A stretch of 64,000 bases of DNA, taken from contig JALHRS010000017.1 in the NCBI GenBank assembly GCA_022841325.1, positions 1-64,000 of the forward strand. The letters are read 5' to 3'. Position 1 is the stretch's first letter. Every line of letters begins with the position of its first letter. Below the pieces are notes generated by a model that was not told the DNA's origin, made no database searches, and saw only the letters and a program-made list of their open reading frames with translations. Shown here in pieces: positions 27,164-36,832 of the stretch. Both the position numbers and the translations under genes were made by a program. Origin of the DNA: Lysobacterales bacterium (lineage in GTDB: Bacteria; Pseudomonadota; Gammaproteobacteria; Xanthomonadales; SZUA-5).

Positions 27164-29524
27164 ATGCGATCGGGATTGGCAGCACTGTTGCTCGGGTGGA
27201 CGTCCCTGGCCATGGCCGTGGCACCGAACCCCGGCGTGTATTTCGACCGCGATCGCGATGGCCACGGCCTGGATCTGCAGATCGTCGGCGACCGCGTGGT
27301 GGGCACCTTCTTCAGCTTTGCCGACGACGGCCAACCAATCTGGTACCTGATCGACGGCAACTGGTCCGGTGACAGCGGCAACCTCACCATCAGCGAGTAC
27401 CGCTACAACGCCAACGCCACTCCGGCCGCCACCGTGTTTACCCGTTTTCCCGGCGCCAGTCTGGCCCGCGTCGGCCACAGCAGCGCCTGTGGCAATGGCA
27501 GCGCCAGGCCAGGGGCCAGCAGCCTCTACGACTTCCGCTTCCAGATCGGCGGCGAGGCGCTGCGCTGGTGCCTGGAACCCATCGTGCCGGCCACGACGGC
27601 GCCCGAATCGGCGCTGTCCGGCAGCTGGTACGGCGGCAACGACGACAGTGGCTGGGGTCTGATCGGCTATTTTTTCGGTAGCCCCGGCGCAGTGAGCGCT
27701 TTCCACACCCTGTACGTCTACGACGCCGAGGGCCAGCCGCGCTGGGCCTACGCCAGCAGCGCGGTCAGTGGCACCGCCTTCGCGCCGCAGTTCCGCTTTG
27801 CCCGCGGCTATTGCCGCAGCTGCAGCAGCCAGCCTCTGACGACGGCGGATGCCGGAAGCGTCCAGCTGCAACTGGTGACGCCACGCAACGATGTCGGCAG
27901 CAATCGCATCGACCTGCAGCTGAACTATCCCTACGGCACCGGCGGTCGCTTTGTCCGCGCGGACCGCAGGCTCGAAATCCTGACCCGCTCGCCGTCGCCG
28001 CCGACCGTCGCGGCCACGCGCGAAGGCCTGGTTGTCGGCGAGGCCTTGCCCTCGGGCGGGGTGCGTCTGCTCGGCATTCCCTATATGGCGCCGCCGCTGG
28101 CTGCGCTGCGCTGGCGCGCGCCGCAGGCACCACTGCCGCGTATGCAGCCGCTGGCTGCCCACGTGCCCGGACCTGGCTGTCCACAGAAGGCGGTCAGTGA
28201 CGGCCTCTACAACTCCAGCCTGAGCCGACGCGACGAGGACTGCCTGCAACTCAATGTCTGGACGCCCGAATTGCGGGAAGGCGTGGCGCGCCCGGTCATG
28301 GTCTGGATCCATGGCGGCGGACTGGTGCAGGGCTCTGCCGTCGAGCAGCGCCCCGACGGTGGCCTGGTGTATGACGGCGCCACGCTGGCCGACGATGGCG
28401 TGGTACTGGTCTCGATCAACTACCGACTCGGTCCTTTGGGATTCCTGGCGATGTCCGAGTTCGCCGGTGAAGCGCCGGACCATCCCAGCGCAGGCAACTA
28501 TGGGCTGCTCGACCAGATCGCGGCCCTGCAATGGGTGCGCGACAACATCGCTGCCTTCGGTGGCGACCCCTCCCGAGTCACGGTCTTCGGCGAGTCGGCA
28601 GGCGGTCTGTCGACCTGCGCCCTGCTCGCCAGCCCGCTGGCCCGTGGCCTGTTTCAGCGCGCGATCATGCAGAGCGGCGGCTGCCGCCGGGCCCTGCCGG
28701 AACTGGATTCCGCGCCGGCGGGACAGAGCAGCGCCTTTGCCCAGGGCGATCGGGTCATGGGTCTGTCCGGCTGTGCCGGCGTCAACGATCGCAAGGCCTG
28801 CATGCGCGGCCTGGACTGGCAGGCACTGATCGACGCCAGCCAACCCACGGTGGGCTTTGGCCGCAGCGGCGAGACCTTTGGCCATGTCATCGATCGCCAC
28901 AGCCTGACCCAGGCGCCCGGCATCGCCATGCAGAACGGCACCGCAGCGCCGGTACCCCTGATCGTCGGCATCAATGCCGACGAATTGACGAGCTTGCTGC
29001 CGGTCAGCTCACGACCGGCGACTGCGGCGGCTTACGAAGAACTGATCCGACAGACCTTCCCCAGCATCAGCGTCCTGGTGCTGCAACAATATCCCGCCGG
29101 TGCCTATGCCGAGCCCTGGTACGCCTATGCCGATCTGCTCGACGATCTGCAGTTTGCCTGCCCCGCTGCTGCCTACTCCCGTAACCACGCCGCCAACGGC
29201 CATCCGACCTGGCGCTATGTCTACACCCATGTCTTTGCCGGCCCAGCCGCCGTCTTTGGTGCCTTCCATGGCGCCGACATCGGTTTTGTCTTTGGCCCGA
29301 CCCCAGGCGCCACCGCGGCCGAGGCCGATCTTTCGGCCCAGGTGCAGCGCCAATGGACCCGCTTTGCCGCGAGCGGCGACCCCAACGGCGGCAACGACCC
29401 GGCCTGGCCGCAGCGACAGGCGAACGATGATGTGGCCATCGAATTCGACGATCTGAGGCGCGGGCTGATCAGCAACTACCGCAAGAGTTACTGCGATTTC
29501 TGGTCGCGCTATCTGGTGTTTTGA
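27164..29524 (+). CDS. Secreted carboxylesterase (type B) with N-terminal WY-repeat region
   Basis: 786 residues with a signal peptide (LAALLLGWTSLAMAVA). Residues about 22-280 hold two copies of an uncharacterised module: GVYFDRDRDGHGLDLQ...DDGQPIWYLIDG and SGSWYGGNDDSGWGLIGY...AEGQPRWAYA. The C-terminal part is a type B carboxylesterase/lipase: EDCLQLNVWTPE, oxyanion IHGGG, nucleophile Ser478 in FGESAGG and probable catalytic His702 in GAFHGADIG. It likely hydrolyses esters in the periplasm or outside the cell. The related module recurs in the secreted protein at 31266-32090. ATG 27164 was chosen because it starts the signal peptide. Confidence 0.85.
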   Translation: MRSGLAALLLGWTSLAMAVAPNPGVYFDRDRDGHGLDLQIVGDRVVGTFFSFADDGQPIWYLIDGNWSGDSGNLTISEYRYNANATPAATVFTRFPGASLARVGHSSACGNGSARPGASSLYDFRFQIGGEALRWCLEPIVPATTAPESALSGSWYGGNDDSGWGLIGYFFGSPGAVSAFHTLYVYDAEGQPRWAYASSAVSGTAFAPQFRFARGYCRSCSSQPLTTADAGSVQLQLVTPRNDVGSNRIDLQLNYPYGTGGRFVRADRRLEILTRSPSPPTVAATREGLVVGEALPSGGVRLLGIPYMAPPLAALRWRAPQAPLPRMQPLAAHVPGPGCPQKAVSDGLYNSSLSRRDEDCLQLNVWTPELREGVARPVMVWIHGGGLVQGSAVEQRPDGGLVYDGATLADDGVVLVSINYRLGPLGFLAMSEFAGEAPDHPSAGNYGLLDQIAALQWVRDNIAAFGGDPSRVTVFGESAGGLSTCALLASPLARGLFQRAIMQSGGCRRALPELDSAPAGQSSAFAQGDRVMGLSGCAGVNDRKACMRGLDWQALIDASQPTVGFGRSGETFGHVIDRHSLTQAPGIAMQNGTAAPVPLIVGINADELTSLLPVSSRPATAAAYEELIRQTFPSISVLVLQQYPAGAYAEPWYAYADLLDDLQFACPAAAYSRNHAANGHPTWRYVYTHVFAGPAAVFGAFHGADIGFVFGPTPGATAAEADLSAQVQRQWTRFAASGDPNGGNDPAWPQRQANDDVAIEFDDLRRGLISNYRKSYCDFWSRYLVF

Positions 29525-29796
29525 GGGCGGTGCGCGGGCCAGGCCGGCCAGTAGCCGAACGCGGAGAACGCAGAGACGCGCAGAGCGCGCAGAGAGAAGC
29601 AGAGCGGTATTGAAGAGAGCTTTTCTCCGCGTTCTCTGCGCCCCTTTGCGTTCTCTGCGTTAACGCTTCCAGGCCTGGGTGCCAAGTCGTCAAGCCCGGC
29701 GGCGCCGGGAGGGCCACCGGCGCAGCTGGGAATCGTACGCAGCGGTGATCGCGGCTGAAGCCGCTCCCACAGGGGGAGCGTCCAGGCTGGACCGAT
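29525..29796. repeat. 9-bp inverted arrays and a CTGTGGGAGCGG-family copy
   Basis: Left array 29557-29605 (AACGCGGAG, AACGCAGAG, ACGCGCAGAG, CGCGCAGAG) faces 29622-29661, whose reverse complement reads AACGCAGAG, AACGCAAAG, GGGCGCAGAG, AACGCGGAG; a long hairpin is possible. At 29749-29772 lies an exact reverse-complement copy of the 24-bp repeat at 34426-34449 (ends CCGCTCCCACAG). No gene is seen. Confidence 0.75.
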
Positions 29797-30264
29797 CTAG
29801 CGGAAGTTCTTTCCGAGCTTCAGCACATTGCGGCCGTCGGCGTGCTCGTAGCTGAACTCGTCCATCATCGAGCGCACCAGATGGATGCCGAGGCCGCCGA
29901 TCTCGCGATCGGGGAGCGCGGTGTCCAGATCAGGGGCTTCGACCTGGGTGGGATCGAAGGCCGGACCCGCGTGCACGATGACCGCCCGCAACACACTCTG
30001 ACCGATGATCAGATCCACCTGCATCGGATCATTGAGGCTGACGCTGCCGTGCATGATGGCGTTGGTGAGCAGCTCGTCGAGCGCCACCTGCATGGCCCGC
30101 ATCGCCGGCTCGGGCACATCACCGGCCATGGCAGCACGCTCGAGCGCGTCGTTGACCGCACCAATCTCGGCACGCCCACCCTTGATCCGGAAATTCCAGA
30201 TCTGCGGTTCAGGCTCGGCAACTGCGGCTTTGCGGCTGAACAAACGCTTGAGCCATTGCCACAT
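29797..30264 (-). CDS. RsbW-like anti-sigma regulatory factor (HATPase_c_2 ATP-binding protein)
   Basis: 155 residues. After a short basic N-terminus comes a GHKL ATPase domain of the RsbW/SpoIIAB type: N box in ALDELLTNAIMHG, AGPAFDP (G1-like), and IGGLGIHLVRSMMDEFSY (G2 region). Such proteins bind a sigma factor or other target and phosphorylate a STAS antagonist. No STAS or phosphatase gene is adjacent, but a SpoIIE-type phosphatase and a STAS protein occur at 53.5-55.7 kb, which makes a split partner-switching system plausible. Confidence 0.83.
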   Translation of the reverse strand: MWQWLKRLFSRKAAVAEPEPQIWNFRIKGGRAEIGAVNDALERAAMAGDVPEPAMRAMQVALDELLTNAIMHGSVSLNDPMQVDLIIGQSVLRAVIVHAGPAFDPTQVEAPDLDTALPDREIGGLGIHLVRSMMDEFSYEHADGRNVLKLGKNFR

Positions 30265-30331
30265 CGTTAGCCCTCATGGGTCGGGGAGCGCGGTGCCATC
30301 GTGGCCGAAGCCGTGAAGCTACGCAAGAGTA

Positions 30332-31120
30332 TCAGTCAGAGCGGCGCAGATGTTCCAGTCGGTAATCAACAATCAGCGGCGCGTGATCGGAGAATCGATC
30401 GTCCTTGTGCACCCGCACGGCAGCGGGTGCTTCGGACAGATTCGGCGAAGCGAGCTGGTAGTCGATGCGCCAACCGACGTCCTTCGCCCAGGCCTGGCCG
30501 CGATTGCTCCACCAGGTGTATTCGGCGGCCTCGGGCTTGAGCTGACGATGACTGTCGACCCAGCCACGCTGCACCAGCAGGCGCTCCATCCAGGCGCGCT
30601 CCTCCGGCAGGAATCCGGAGTTCTTCTGATTGCCGCGCCAGTTCTTCAGATCGATGGCGCGATGGGCGATGTTGTAGTCACCACAGACGATGTAGCGGCG
30701 ACCATCGGCAGCCATGGCATCGAACTTGTCCGCCAGCCAGTCCAGCGTCTGGAACTTGAAGGCCTGACGAGTTTCGCCGGAAGAGCCCGAGGGCAGGTAC
30801 AGCGTGACGATGGACAGATCGCCGAAGTCGGCCTGCAGCCAGCGCCCTTCGGCGTCGAAGTCGGCCTGACCGATCCCTTCCACCAATCGGTCCGGGCGGC
30901 GCGGCAGATACAGGGCAACGCCGCTGTATCCCTTCGCCTCCGCATCCAGGAAATAGCCGGTGTACCCGGGAATGGAGAAATCCTGCTTCAGGCGGTCCGG
31001 CTCCTGCAGGCGGGTTTCCTGCAGCGCGATGACGTCGGCCTGCTGCTCGGCCAGCCAGGGCAACACGCCCTTGCGTGCCGCCGAACGCAAGCCGTTCAGA
31101 TTGAGACTGATGATGCGCAT
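30332..31120 (-). CDS. xth: Exodeoxyribonuclease III
   Basis: 262 residues of the EEP superfamily. Catalytic motifs: LNLNGLRSA, ALQETRL (metal-binding Glu), VCGDYNIAHRAIDL (Asp/Asn), RIDYQLAS and the terminal SDHAPLIVDY (His). It removes nucleotides from 3' ends and cleaves abasic sites in base-excision repair. The C-terminal variant (NSGFLPEERAWMERLL) fits the ExoIII clade better than ExoA. The ATG at 31120 (MRIISLN) is preferred to the in-frame GTG at 31129. Confidence 0.93.
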   Translation of the reverse strand: MRIISLNLNGLRSAARKGVLPWLAEQQADVIALQETRLQEPDRLKQDFSIPGYTGYFLDAEAKGYSGVALYLPRRPDRLVEGIGQADFDAEGRWLQADFGDLSIVTLYLPSGSSGETRQAFKFQTLDWLADKFDAMAADGRRYIVCGDYNIAHRAIDLKNWRGNQKNSGFLPEERAWMERLLVQRGWVDSHRQLKPEAAEYTWWSNRGQAWAKDVGWRIDYQLASPNLSEAPAAVRVHKDDRFSDHAPLIVDYRLEHLRRSD

Positions 31121-31265
31121 TGCCACCACTTGATCGATTCAGAACCCGGCGCAGGCTAGCAGCCTGTCGTGATTCAAGGGAATCGGCGGCCAGCGCTTCG
31201 GGCGGACGTCGCCATGACGAGCTTCGATCCTGGCCCGTCACGGCTGTCCGGCTTGACGCCCCGTG

Positions 31266-32090
31266 CTAGTCGGGTCGGACCAGTCGCGTGCCCGACAGCA
31301 ATCCACGTTCGGTGCAGCTGATGCCCGCGGTCGGATACTGCAGCGTCGTTCGATAGTTGATGCTCACGGCATGGTCGACGATGCGCAATTGTTCCACCTC
31401 GAAACTCCCGAAGCTCACCGGCGCACTGTTGCCATCGCGGCAGGCAATCAGGCCTTCGCCGTGAATCATCGAACCGGCCTGGGTGAAGGTGCTGTCGGTC
31501 CAGTCGCAGAACACCCCTGCACCGCCGAGGATGGTGGTGGTGACCCGGGTGTCGCGTATGGCCCCGGCGACGATATCGAACTCGGCCGGAAACACATAAC
31601 TGCCGATTTCGGGGCTGTTGTCACAGCGAAATACGGCGACCTGGGAGCCGAAGTAGATGCCGTCGACACCGAGACTGGCATAGCTGATGCGCTGGATCGG
31701 TCGCATCGCCGTAGCGCCATCGATGGTGTAGCTGACGGTGGCTTCATTGGAGCCGGTGAAATGCAGCGTCATGCTGCCGACATTGCGCGGCAGCACGGCG
31801 GCCGGATTGAACAGACCGAACAAGGGCGGACCGGTCACCTCGTACAGCGTTCCGGTGAAGAACTCCTCGGTTCCACGCGGTGCGTTCGACAGCAGATACC
31901 AGGCCGGCTTGCCGTCGGCGCGATAGTGGAACATGACCGCGGAGATGACGTCGCCCTGATGCAGCACCATCAGCCCCCAGCCACTCTCACTGGGCAACCA
32001 CCACATGTCCTGATAGTTGCGCGAGGCCAGCGCCGGCCACGCCGAAAGGGCCAGAACCAGTGCCAGAAACAGACTACGCCAGCGCGCCAT
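31266..32090 (-). CDS. Secreted WY-module protein of unknown function
   Basis: 274 residues with a signal peptide (LFLALVLALSAWPALA). The mature N-terminus (YQDMWWLPSESGWGLMVLHQGDV...ADGKPAWYLL) matches the module seen twice in the carboxylesterase at 27164: Trp-rich opening, SGWG, then a D-G-x-P-x-W-Y motif. The rest is beta-rich and contains several Cys (SCTERG, FRCDN, VFCDW) that could form disulfides in the periplasm. I do not know a function; such modules seem to occur repeatedly in this bacterial group. Confidence 0.65.
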   Translation of the reverse strand: MARWRSLFLALVLALSAWPALASRNYQDMWWLPSESGWGLMVLHQGDVISAVMFHYRADGKPAWYLLSNAPRGTEEFFTGTLYEVTGPPLFGLFNPAAVLPRNVGSMTLHFTGSNEATVSYTIDGATAMRPIQRISYASLGVDGIYFGSQVAVFRCDNSPEIGSYVFPAEFDIVAGAIRDTRVTTTILGGAGVFCDWTDSTFTQAGSMIHGEGLIACRDGNSAPVSFGSFEVEQLRIVDHAVSINYRTTLQYPTAGISCTERGLLSGTRLVRPD

Positions 32091-32341
32091 GGCCTTCTCT
32101 CCAGATCAGTCCGATAGCCGATTATGCGCCGCTGGGCCCACGCCATCTGCCAATTGCGACACGCCGCTCAGGCCTGCAGGCTGGCGCACCGGACGGCCAT
32201 TCATGGCAATTGCCTGAACAGCGATGGCTCATGCACCGGGAATTCAGCTGCAACGAACCTTGAACGCTGCGCCGATCGCCATGCTCGCGCCTGCCTCGCA
32301 ACCCGCGTGGGCGCAGTCCTCAGCCAACGACGGGAGCCCAT
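32091..32341. other. Intergenic region, nothing notable
   Basis: A 251-bp divergent region between the WY-module protein and the proline-rich membrane protein. I see no clear repeat, promoter pair or RNA gene. GGGAG at 32332-32336 is the ribosome site of the downstream GTG start. Confidence 0.4.
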
Positions 32342-33055
32342 GTGCGTCAGCGTGCAGCAAGACGGTCAGCAACGCGCCCCTTGTCACCCGCCCGGATTGC
32401 TGCCTGGACCGGCACCCTGGTCCTGCACACGCTGATCATCGGCAACCTCTGGCGTGATACTGCGGTGCGCCCGGCGCTGATCGAGCGTACCGCGCTGACC
32501 GTGGACATCGCCCTGATCGAAACGCCGCCGGCGCCGCCACCAAGACCCGCCACAGGCGCGCCGGCAGCGCCGCAGCTGGCCGCTGTCAGGCCTAGCGGCC
32601 CGACTGCGGTGTCGCGCGCACCGGCCAAAGCCACGGAGCCGGAACGGATCCTGCCTGATCCGGTATCACCCAGCCTGCGCCTGGAGCAGAGCCGGGCCGC
32701 GGTGGCCGCCGAGATCGCCGAAGAGAATGCCCCCAGGCGCCGCGCCTTCGCCGGTCGCTCCATCGACGCCATGCTGCCCGGCGCCGACACCGGAAAACTC
32801 CCGGGCTTCCGTCCGCAGACCGTCGAAGAAAGCAACGGCCTGGCGCGCCAGATCGGCAAGATGCTGAGCATGGGCGTACCCAGCGCCGCCGTGGACTACC
32901 ACGCCCCGCTGGATCTGCTCACCGAAGGCTGGGAAAACCGCCACCACAGCAGCGACCAGGCCGACTGCGATCGACGCTATGCCCAGTTCGAGTCCGATCT
33001 GCGCCATCAGCTCTGTGGCGATGTGCGGCCGCCGAACCAACACTCCACACCGTAA
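32342..33055 (+). CDS. Proline-rich membrane-anchored protein of unknown function
   Basis: 237 residues from a GTG with GGGAG 5 nt upstream. One membrane segment near residues 17-36 ([20 protein letters not shown]) is followed by a Pro/Ala-rich stretch ([16 protein letters not shown]), the layout of TonB-like or envelope-spanning proteins, and a polar C-terminal domain ([25 protein letters not shown]) with two Cys. No TonB C-terminal signature is visible. It lies 38 bp upstream of rph on the same strand. Confidence 0.6.
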   Translation: MRQRAARRSATRPLSPARIAAWTGTLVLHTLIIGNLWRDTAVRPALIERTALTVDIALIETPPAPPPRPATGAPAAPQLAAVRPSGPTAVSRAPAKATEPERILPDPVSPSLRLEQSRAAVAAEIAEENAPRRRAFAGRSIDAMLPGADTGKLPGFRPQTVEESNGLARQIGKMLSMGVPSAAVDYHAPLDLLTEGWENRHHSSDQADCDRRYAQFESDLRHQLCGDVRPPNQHSTP

Positions 33056-33093
33056 CGCGTAGACTGCGGTCCGTTTCCAAGGCCCCATCCATC

Positions 33094-33822
33094 ATGACCC
33101 AGACCCGACCCAGCGCGCGCCAGCCCGACCAGATGCGTCCGGTGAGCTTCGAACGTCACTACACCCGTCACGCCGAGGGCTCGGTGCTGGTGAGCTTCGG
33201 CCACACCCGGGTGCTCTGCACCGCCAGCGTCGACGACCGTTCGCCGCCGTGGCTGCGTGGCACCGGCGAGGGCTGGGTGACGGCCGAATACAGCATGTTG
33301 CCCCGGGCCACGCACACGCGCTCGGCGCGAGAGGTGGTCAAGGGCGCCCCGGGCGGGCGCACCCACGAAATCCAGCGACTGATCGGACGCGCGCTGCGCG
33401 CCGTCGTTGATCGGCGGGCGCTGGGCGAGCGTCAGATCATCCTCGATTGCGATGTGCTGCAGGCTGATGGCGGCACCCGCACCGCCGCGATCACCGGTGC
33501 CTATGTGGCGCTGGTCGACGCCACCCGCAAGATGCTGAAGAACAAGATGATTGCCAAGGATCCGATCCATGGTCAGGTGGCGGCGGTATCGGTTGGCATC
33601 TGGAAGAGCATCCCGGTACTCGACCTGGACTATGCCGAGGATTCGGACTGCGAGACCGACATGAACGTGGTACTCAACGACGGCATGGGGTTCATCGAGC
33701 TGCAGGGCACCGCCGAAGGCCATGCCTTCCGTCAGGACGAACTCGACGTGATGCTGACCCTGGCGCGCAAGGGCGCCACCGAATTGCATGCGGCCCAGCG
33801 TGAGGCGCTGTCCCGTGACTGA
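33094..33822 (+). CDS. rph: Ribonuclease PH
   Basis: 242 residues, the expected length. Signatures: [17 protein letters not shown], the phosphate-binding [49 protein letters not shown] and [16 protein letters not shown]. It is a phosphorolytic 3'-5' exoribonuclease that trims tRNA precursors and participates in rRNA turnover. It overlaps the downstream rdgB gene by 8 bp, a common rph-rdgB pairing, so the two are co-translated. Confidence 0.97.
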   Translation: MTQTRPSARQPDQMRPVSFERHYTRHAEGSVLVSFGHTRVLCTASVDDRSPPWLRGTGEGWVTAEYSMLPRATHTRSAREVVKGAPGGRTHEIQRLIGRALRAVVDRRALGERQIILDCDVLQADGGTRTAAITGAYVALVDATRKMLKNKMIAKDPIHGQVAAVSVGIWKSIPVLDLDYAEDSDCETDMNVVLNDGMGFIELQGTAEGHAFRQDELDVMLTLARKGATELHAAQREALSRD

Positions 33823-34414
33823 AACGCGTGACGTGGTACTCGCCAGCCACAACCCGCACAAGCTGGGGGAGCTGCGCAGCCTGCTCGCGGACCTGCCCTG
33901 GCGTCTGCACGGCGCCGGCGAGCTGGCCATACCCGAGCCGGCCGAGCCGGCCTGCACCTTTGTCGAGAATGCGCTGATCAAGGCTCGTCACGCCGCTGGC
34001 CTGAGCGGGCGCTGGGCGCTGGCCGACGACAGCGGCATCGTCGTCGACGCGCTGGCCGGCGCGCCCGGCGTACACAGCGCCCGCTATGCCGGGCCCAAGG
34101 CCGATGCCAAGGCCAATATCGACAAGCTGCTCAAGGCCACGGAAAGCCTGGAAGGGGCCGCCCGCAGTTGCCGTTTCGTCTGCGTGATCGTATTGATGCG
34201 CGCCGCCGATGATCCCTCACCGATCATCGCCGAAGGCGTCTGGACCGGGCGCCTGTCACGCATCCCGCGCGGCCAGGGCGGATTTGGCTATGACCCGGTG
34301 TTTCTGGACGCCTCCAGCGGCCTCAGCGCCGCGGAACTCAGCCCCGAACAGAAACACGCCCTCAGCCATCGCGGCAAGGCCCTGGCCCAGCTGCGTGCGC
34401 GCCTGGCCGGCTGA
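33815..34414 (+). CDS. rdgB: Non-canonical purine NTP pyrophosphatase RdgB/HAM1
   Basis: 199 residues. The opening [32 protein letters not shown], the [24 protein letters not shown] loop and the late [10 protein letters not shown] and HRGKAL motifs are all typical of HAM1/RdgB. It hydrolyses ITP, dITP and XTP to prevent incorporation into nucleic acids. I chose GTG at 33815, which overlaps the rph stop and has GAGG about 8 nt upstream; the longer frame from 33788 lies inside rph. Confidence 0.95.
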   Translation: MTETRDVVLASHNPHKLGELRSLLADLPWRLHGAGELAIPEPAEPACTFVENALIKARHAAGLSGRWALADDSGIVVDALAGAPGVHSARYAGPKADAKANIDKLLKATESLEGAARSCRFVCVIVLMRAADDPSPIIAEGVWTGRLSRIPRGQGGFGYDPVFLDASSGLSAAELSPEQKHALSHRGKALAQLRARLAG

Positions 34415-34425
34415 GCATCACACAC

Positions 34426-34491
34426 CTGTGGGAGCGGCTTCAGCCGCGAATGCTCTTGCAAACCGATCGCGGACAGAGTCCGCTCCCACAG
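34426..34491. repeat. CTGTGGGAGCGG inverted repeat pair
   Basis: Outer 12-bp arms CTGTGGGAGCGG (34426-34437) and CCGCTCCCACAG (34480-34491) are perfect inverted repeats in the rdgB-hemW gap. Inner palindromes CGGCTTCAGCCG and GGACAGAGTCC add smaller hairpins. Related copies lie at 29749-29772 and 45543-45567. It may act as a REP-like element or attenuator between the two genes. Confidence 0.75.
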
Positions 34492-34520
34492 AATCGCAAA
34501 GGTATTGAGCTCAGCCGCAG

Positions 34521-35696
34521 ATGATCACGCCCATCGATCCCGCCAAGATCCCGCTGTCGTTGTACGTGCATCTGCCCTGGTGCGTGCGCAAGTGTCCTTA
34601 TTGCGATTTCAACTCGCATCAGCGCCCGGCCGCGCTGCCCGAGGACGCCTATGTCGACGCCCTGATCGCCGATCTGGCGCTGGAAGCGCCGCTGGCTCTG
34701 GGCCGACCACTGGAATCGATCTTCTTCGGCGGCGGCACACCGAGCCTGTTCAGCGCCCGCGGCATCGGCCGCATCCTCGATGCCGTGCGCGCCTCGCTGG
34801 TGCTGCAGCCGGGATGCGAAATCACCCTGGAAACCAATCCGGGCACGGCCGAGTTCGATCGCTTCGAGGGTTATCTGGCCGCCGGCGTCAATCGGATTTC
34901 CTTCGGCATGCAGAGCTTTGACGACGACAAGCTCAAGCGCCTCGGCCGCATCCACGGCGCCGATGAAGCCCGCCGCGCCTACGCCATGGCCCGCGATGCC
35001 GGCTTCGACAACATCAATATCGATCTGATGTACGGCCTGCCCGGCCAGTCCGTGGCCCAGGCCCTGGATGATCTGCGCACGGCACTGGCGCTGGCACCCG
35101 AACACCTGTCTCACTATCAGCTGACGCTGGAGCCACAGACGGTCTTTGCCCGCACACCGCCCACCGATCTGCCCGATGACGAGACGCTCGCCGACATGCT
35201 GGATGGCTGCCAGCCACTGCTGGCGGCGGCCGGCTTCGAGCACTACGAGGTCTCGGCCTACGCACGGGCAGGCCGACGCTCAAGGCACAACGAGAATTAC
35301 TGGCTGTTTGGAGATTACCTGGCCATTGGCGCCGGCGCCCACTCCAAGGTCAGCAGCGCCGATGGCCAGGTGCGCCGCCGGGTGCGCCAGCGCACCCCCA
35401 GTTTCTTCCTGCAGCAGGCCGGCAGCAGCCGTGCCTGGAGCGAGGATCGCGACGTGGCCCCCGGCGAGCTCGGTTTCGAGTTCATGCTCAACGCGCTGCG
35501 CCTGAAGCAGGGTTTTGCCGATGAGCTGTACCCCGAACGCACCGGGCGCCAACTTCAGCGCGAAGCCGGCTACCAGCGCGCGCTGGCGCTCGGTCTGCTG
35601 CAGCACGTACAGGGCCGCGTGCAGACCAGCGAACTCGGTTTTCGCTTCCTCAATGACGTGGTCGCCGGCTTCCTGCCGGATGGGCCGAATCGCTGA
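34521..35696 (+). CDS. hemW: HemW-type radical SAM haem chaperone
   Basis: 391 residues. Radical SAM cluster motif CVRKCPYCDFNS (Cys20s), FFGGGTPSL, ETNPGT, RISFGMQSF, NIDLMYGLPGQ and a C-terminal HemN-like domain. The extra Cys-Asp-Phe pattern CxYCDF and the length place it with HemW, once annotated as oxygen-independent coproporphyrinogen oxidase but now viewed as a haem chaperone. The order rph-rdgB-hemW is common in gammaproteobacteria. It follows rdgB by 106 bp that contain a repeat. Confidence 0.92.
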   Translation: MITPIDPAKIPLSLYVHLPWCVRKCPYCDFNSHQRPAALPEDAYVDALIADLALEAPLALGRPLESIFFGGGTPSLFSARGIGRILDAVRASLVLQPGCEITLETNPGTAEFDRFEGYLAAGVNRISFGMQSFDDDKLKRLGRIHGADEARRAYAMARDAGFDNINIDLMYGLPGQSVAQALDDLRTALALAPEHLSHYQLTLEPQTVFARTPPTDLPDDETLADMLDGCQPLLAAAGFEHYEVSAYARAGRRSRHNENYWLFGDYLAIGAGAHSKVSSADGQVRRRVRQRTPSFFLQQAGSSRAWSEDRDVAPGELGFEFMLNALRLKQGFADELYPERTGRQLQREAGYQRALALGLLQHVQGRVQTSELGFRFLNDVVAGFLPDGPNR

Positions 35697-35773
35697 TCTG
35701 TGTCGCCTGTGACGGTGAACCGCGCGGGTATGCGACGATCATCCGACTACCACTCACCCGGAACCCATCGGCG

Positions 35774-36703
35774 ATGAACTCTCCCTCAAGCTATCCCATC
35801 GGCACACCCGGCATACCCTGGGGCGCGGCGGAAGTCGCCCAGTGGCGGGCGCTGCAGCGGCGCCAGCGCAGCTATCAGGACGAAGTGCTGAGCGCGATCG
35901 ATGGGCTGCGCTCGCGCCTTGAGGTGCTGCCCTATGGTCAGCTGGATCACGATCCTGCGCGCTATCCGCTGTACGCGGTCAAGAGTCGCCACTGGCGCGA
36001 GGAACTGCCCATCGTGCTGGTGACTGGCGGCGTCCATGGCTACGAAACCAGTGGCGTGCATGGCGCCCTGCGCTTCCTCGACCGGCATGCCGAGGACTAC
36101 GCCGGGCGGATCAATCTGATCGTAGCGCCCTGCATCAGTCCCTGGGCTTACGAGATGATTCACCGCTGGAATCGCGACGCCGTGGACCCGAACCGTTCCT
36201 TCCGCGCTGACAGTCCAGCCCAGGAATCGGCCGCCCTGATGCGACTGATCGAGCCCCTGCGCGAGCGCGTGCTGGTGCACGTCGATCTGCACGAAACCAC
36301 CGACACCGATGAGACCGAGTTCCGCCCGGCGCTGGCCGCCCGCGATGGCAAGAGCAGCGAGCCCGGCGAGATTCCGGATGGCTTCTATCTGGTCGACGAT
36401 TCCGAGCAGCCGCAACCGGAGTTCCAGCAAGCCATCATCACTGCGGTGGCCAAGGTAACCCACATCGCACCGGCCGACGATCAGGGCGAGATCATCGGCT
36501 CGACCGTGGTCGCCCCCGGTGTCATCCGCTATCCCTTCAGGCAGCTGGGCCTTTGTGCCGGCATCACCGAGGCCCGCTTCAAGACCACCACCGAGGTCTA
36601 TCCCGACAGCCCCAGCGCCAGCCCGGAGCAATGCAATGCCGCGCAGACGGCGGCGGTGTGCGCGGCCATCGACTTTGCCCTGGCGTGGCACGCGGCGGCC
36701 TGA
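35774..36703 (+). CDS. M14-family zinc carboxypeptidase/aspartoacylase-like peptidase
   Basis: 309 residues. Zinc ligands appear as GVHGYET (His88, Glu91) and HVDLHE (His173); the DPNRSF stretch (138-143) provides the carboxylate-binding Asn-Arg, and Glu in TEARFKTTTE is a candidate catalytic residue. This pattern fits M14 peptidases and the succinylglutamate desuccinylase/aspartoacylase branch. There is no signal peptide, so a cytoplasmic substrate such as an N-acyl amino acid or small peptide is likely. The exact substrate is unknown. Confidence 0.82.
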   Translation: MNSPSSYPIGTPGIPWGAAEVAQWRALQRRQRSYQDEVLSAIDGLRSRLEVLPYGQLDHDPARYPLYAVKSRHWREELPIVLVTGGVHGYETSGVHGALRFLDRHAEDYAGRINLIVAPCISPWAYEMIHRWNRDAVDPNRSFRADSPAQESAALMRLIEPLRERVLVHVDLHETTDTDETEFRPALAARDGKSSEPGEIPDGFYLVDDSEQPQPEFQQAIITAVAKVTHIAPADDQGEIIGSTVVAPGVIRYPFRQLGLCAGITEARFKTTTEVYPDSPSASPEQCNAAQTAAVCAAIDFALAWHAAA

Positions 36704-36832
36704 TGGCGCGTTGATCGCGGCCGCTGCTTGTAACGATAGAGCACAGGTTTTTGTATTCTTTTGTATCGTCGCAGTCCTTTGCGCCGGGTGAGACTTGCTG
36801 TGAACCCATTGAACAATGCGGGTCGACCATGG

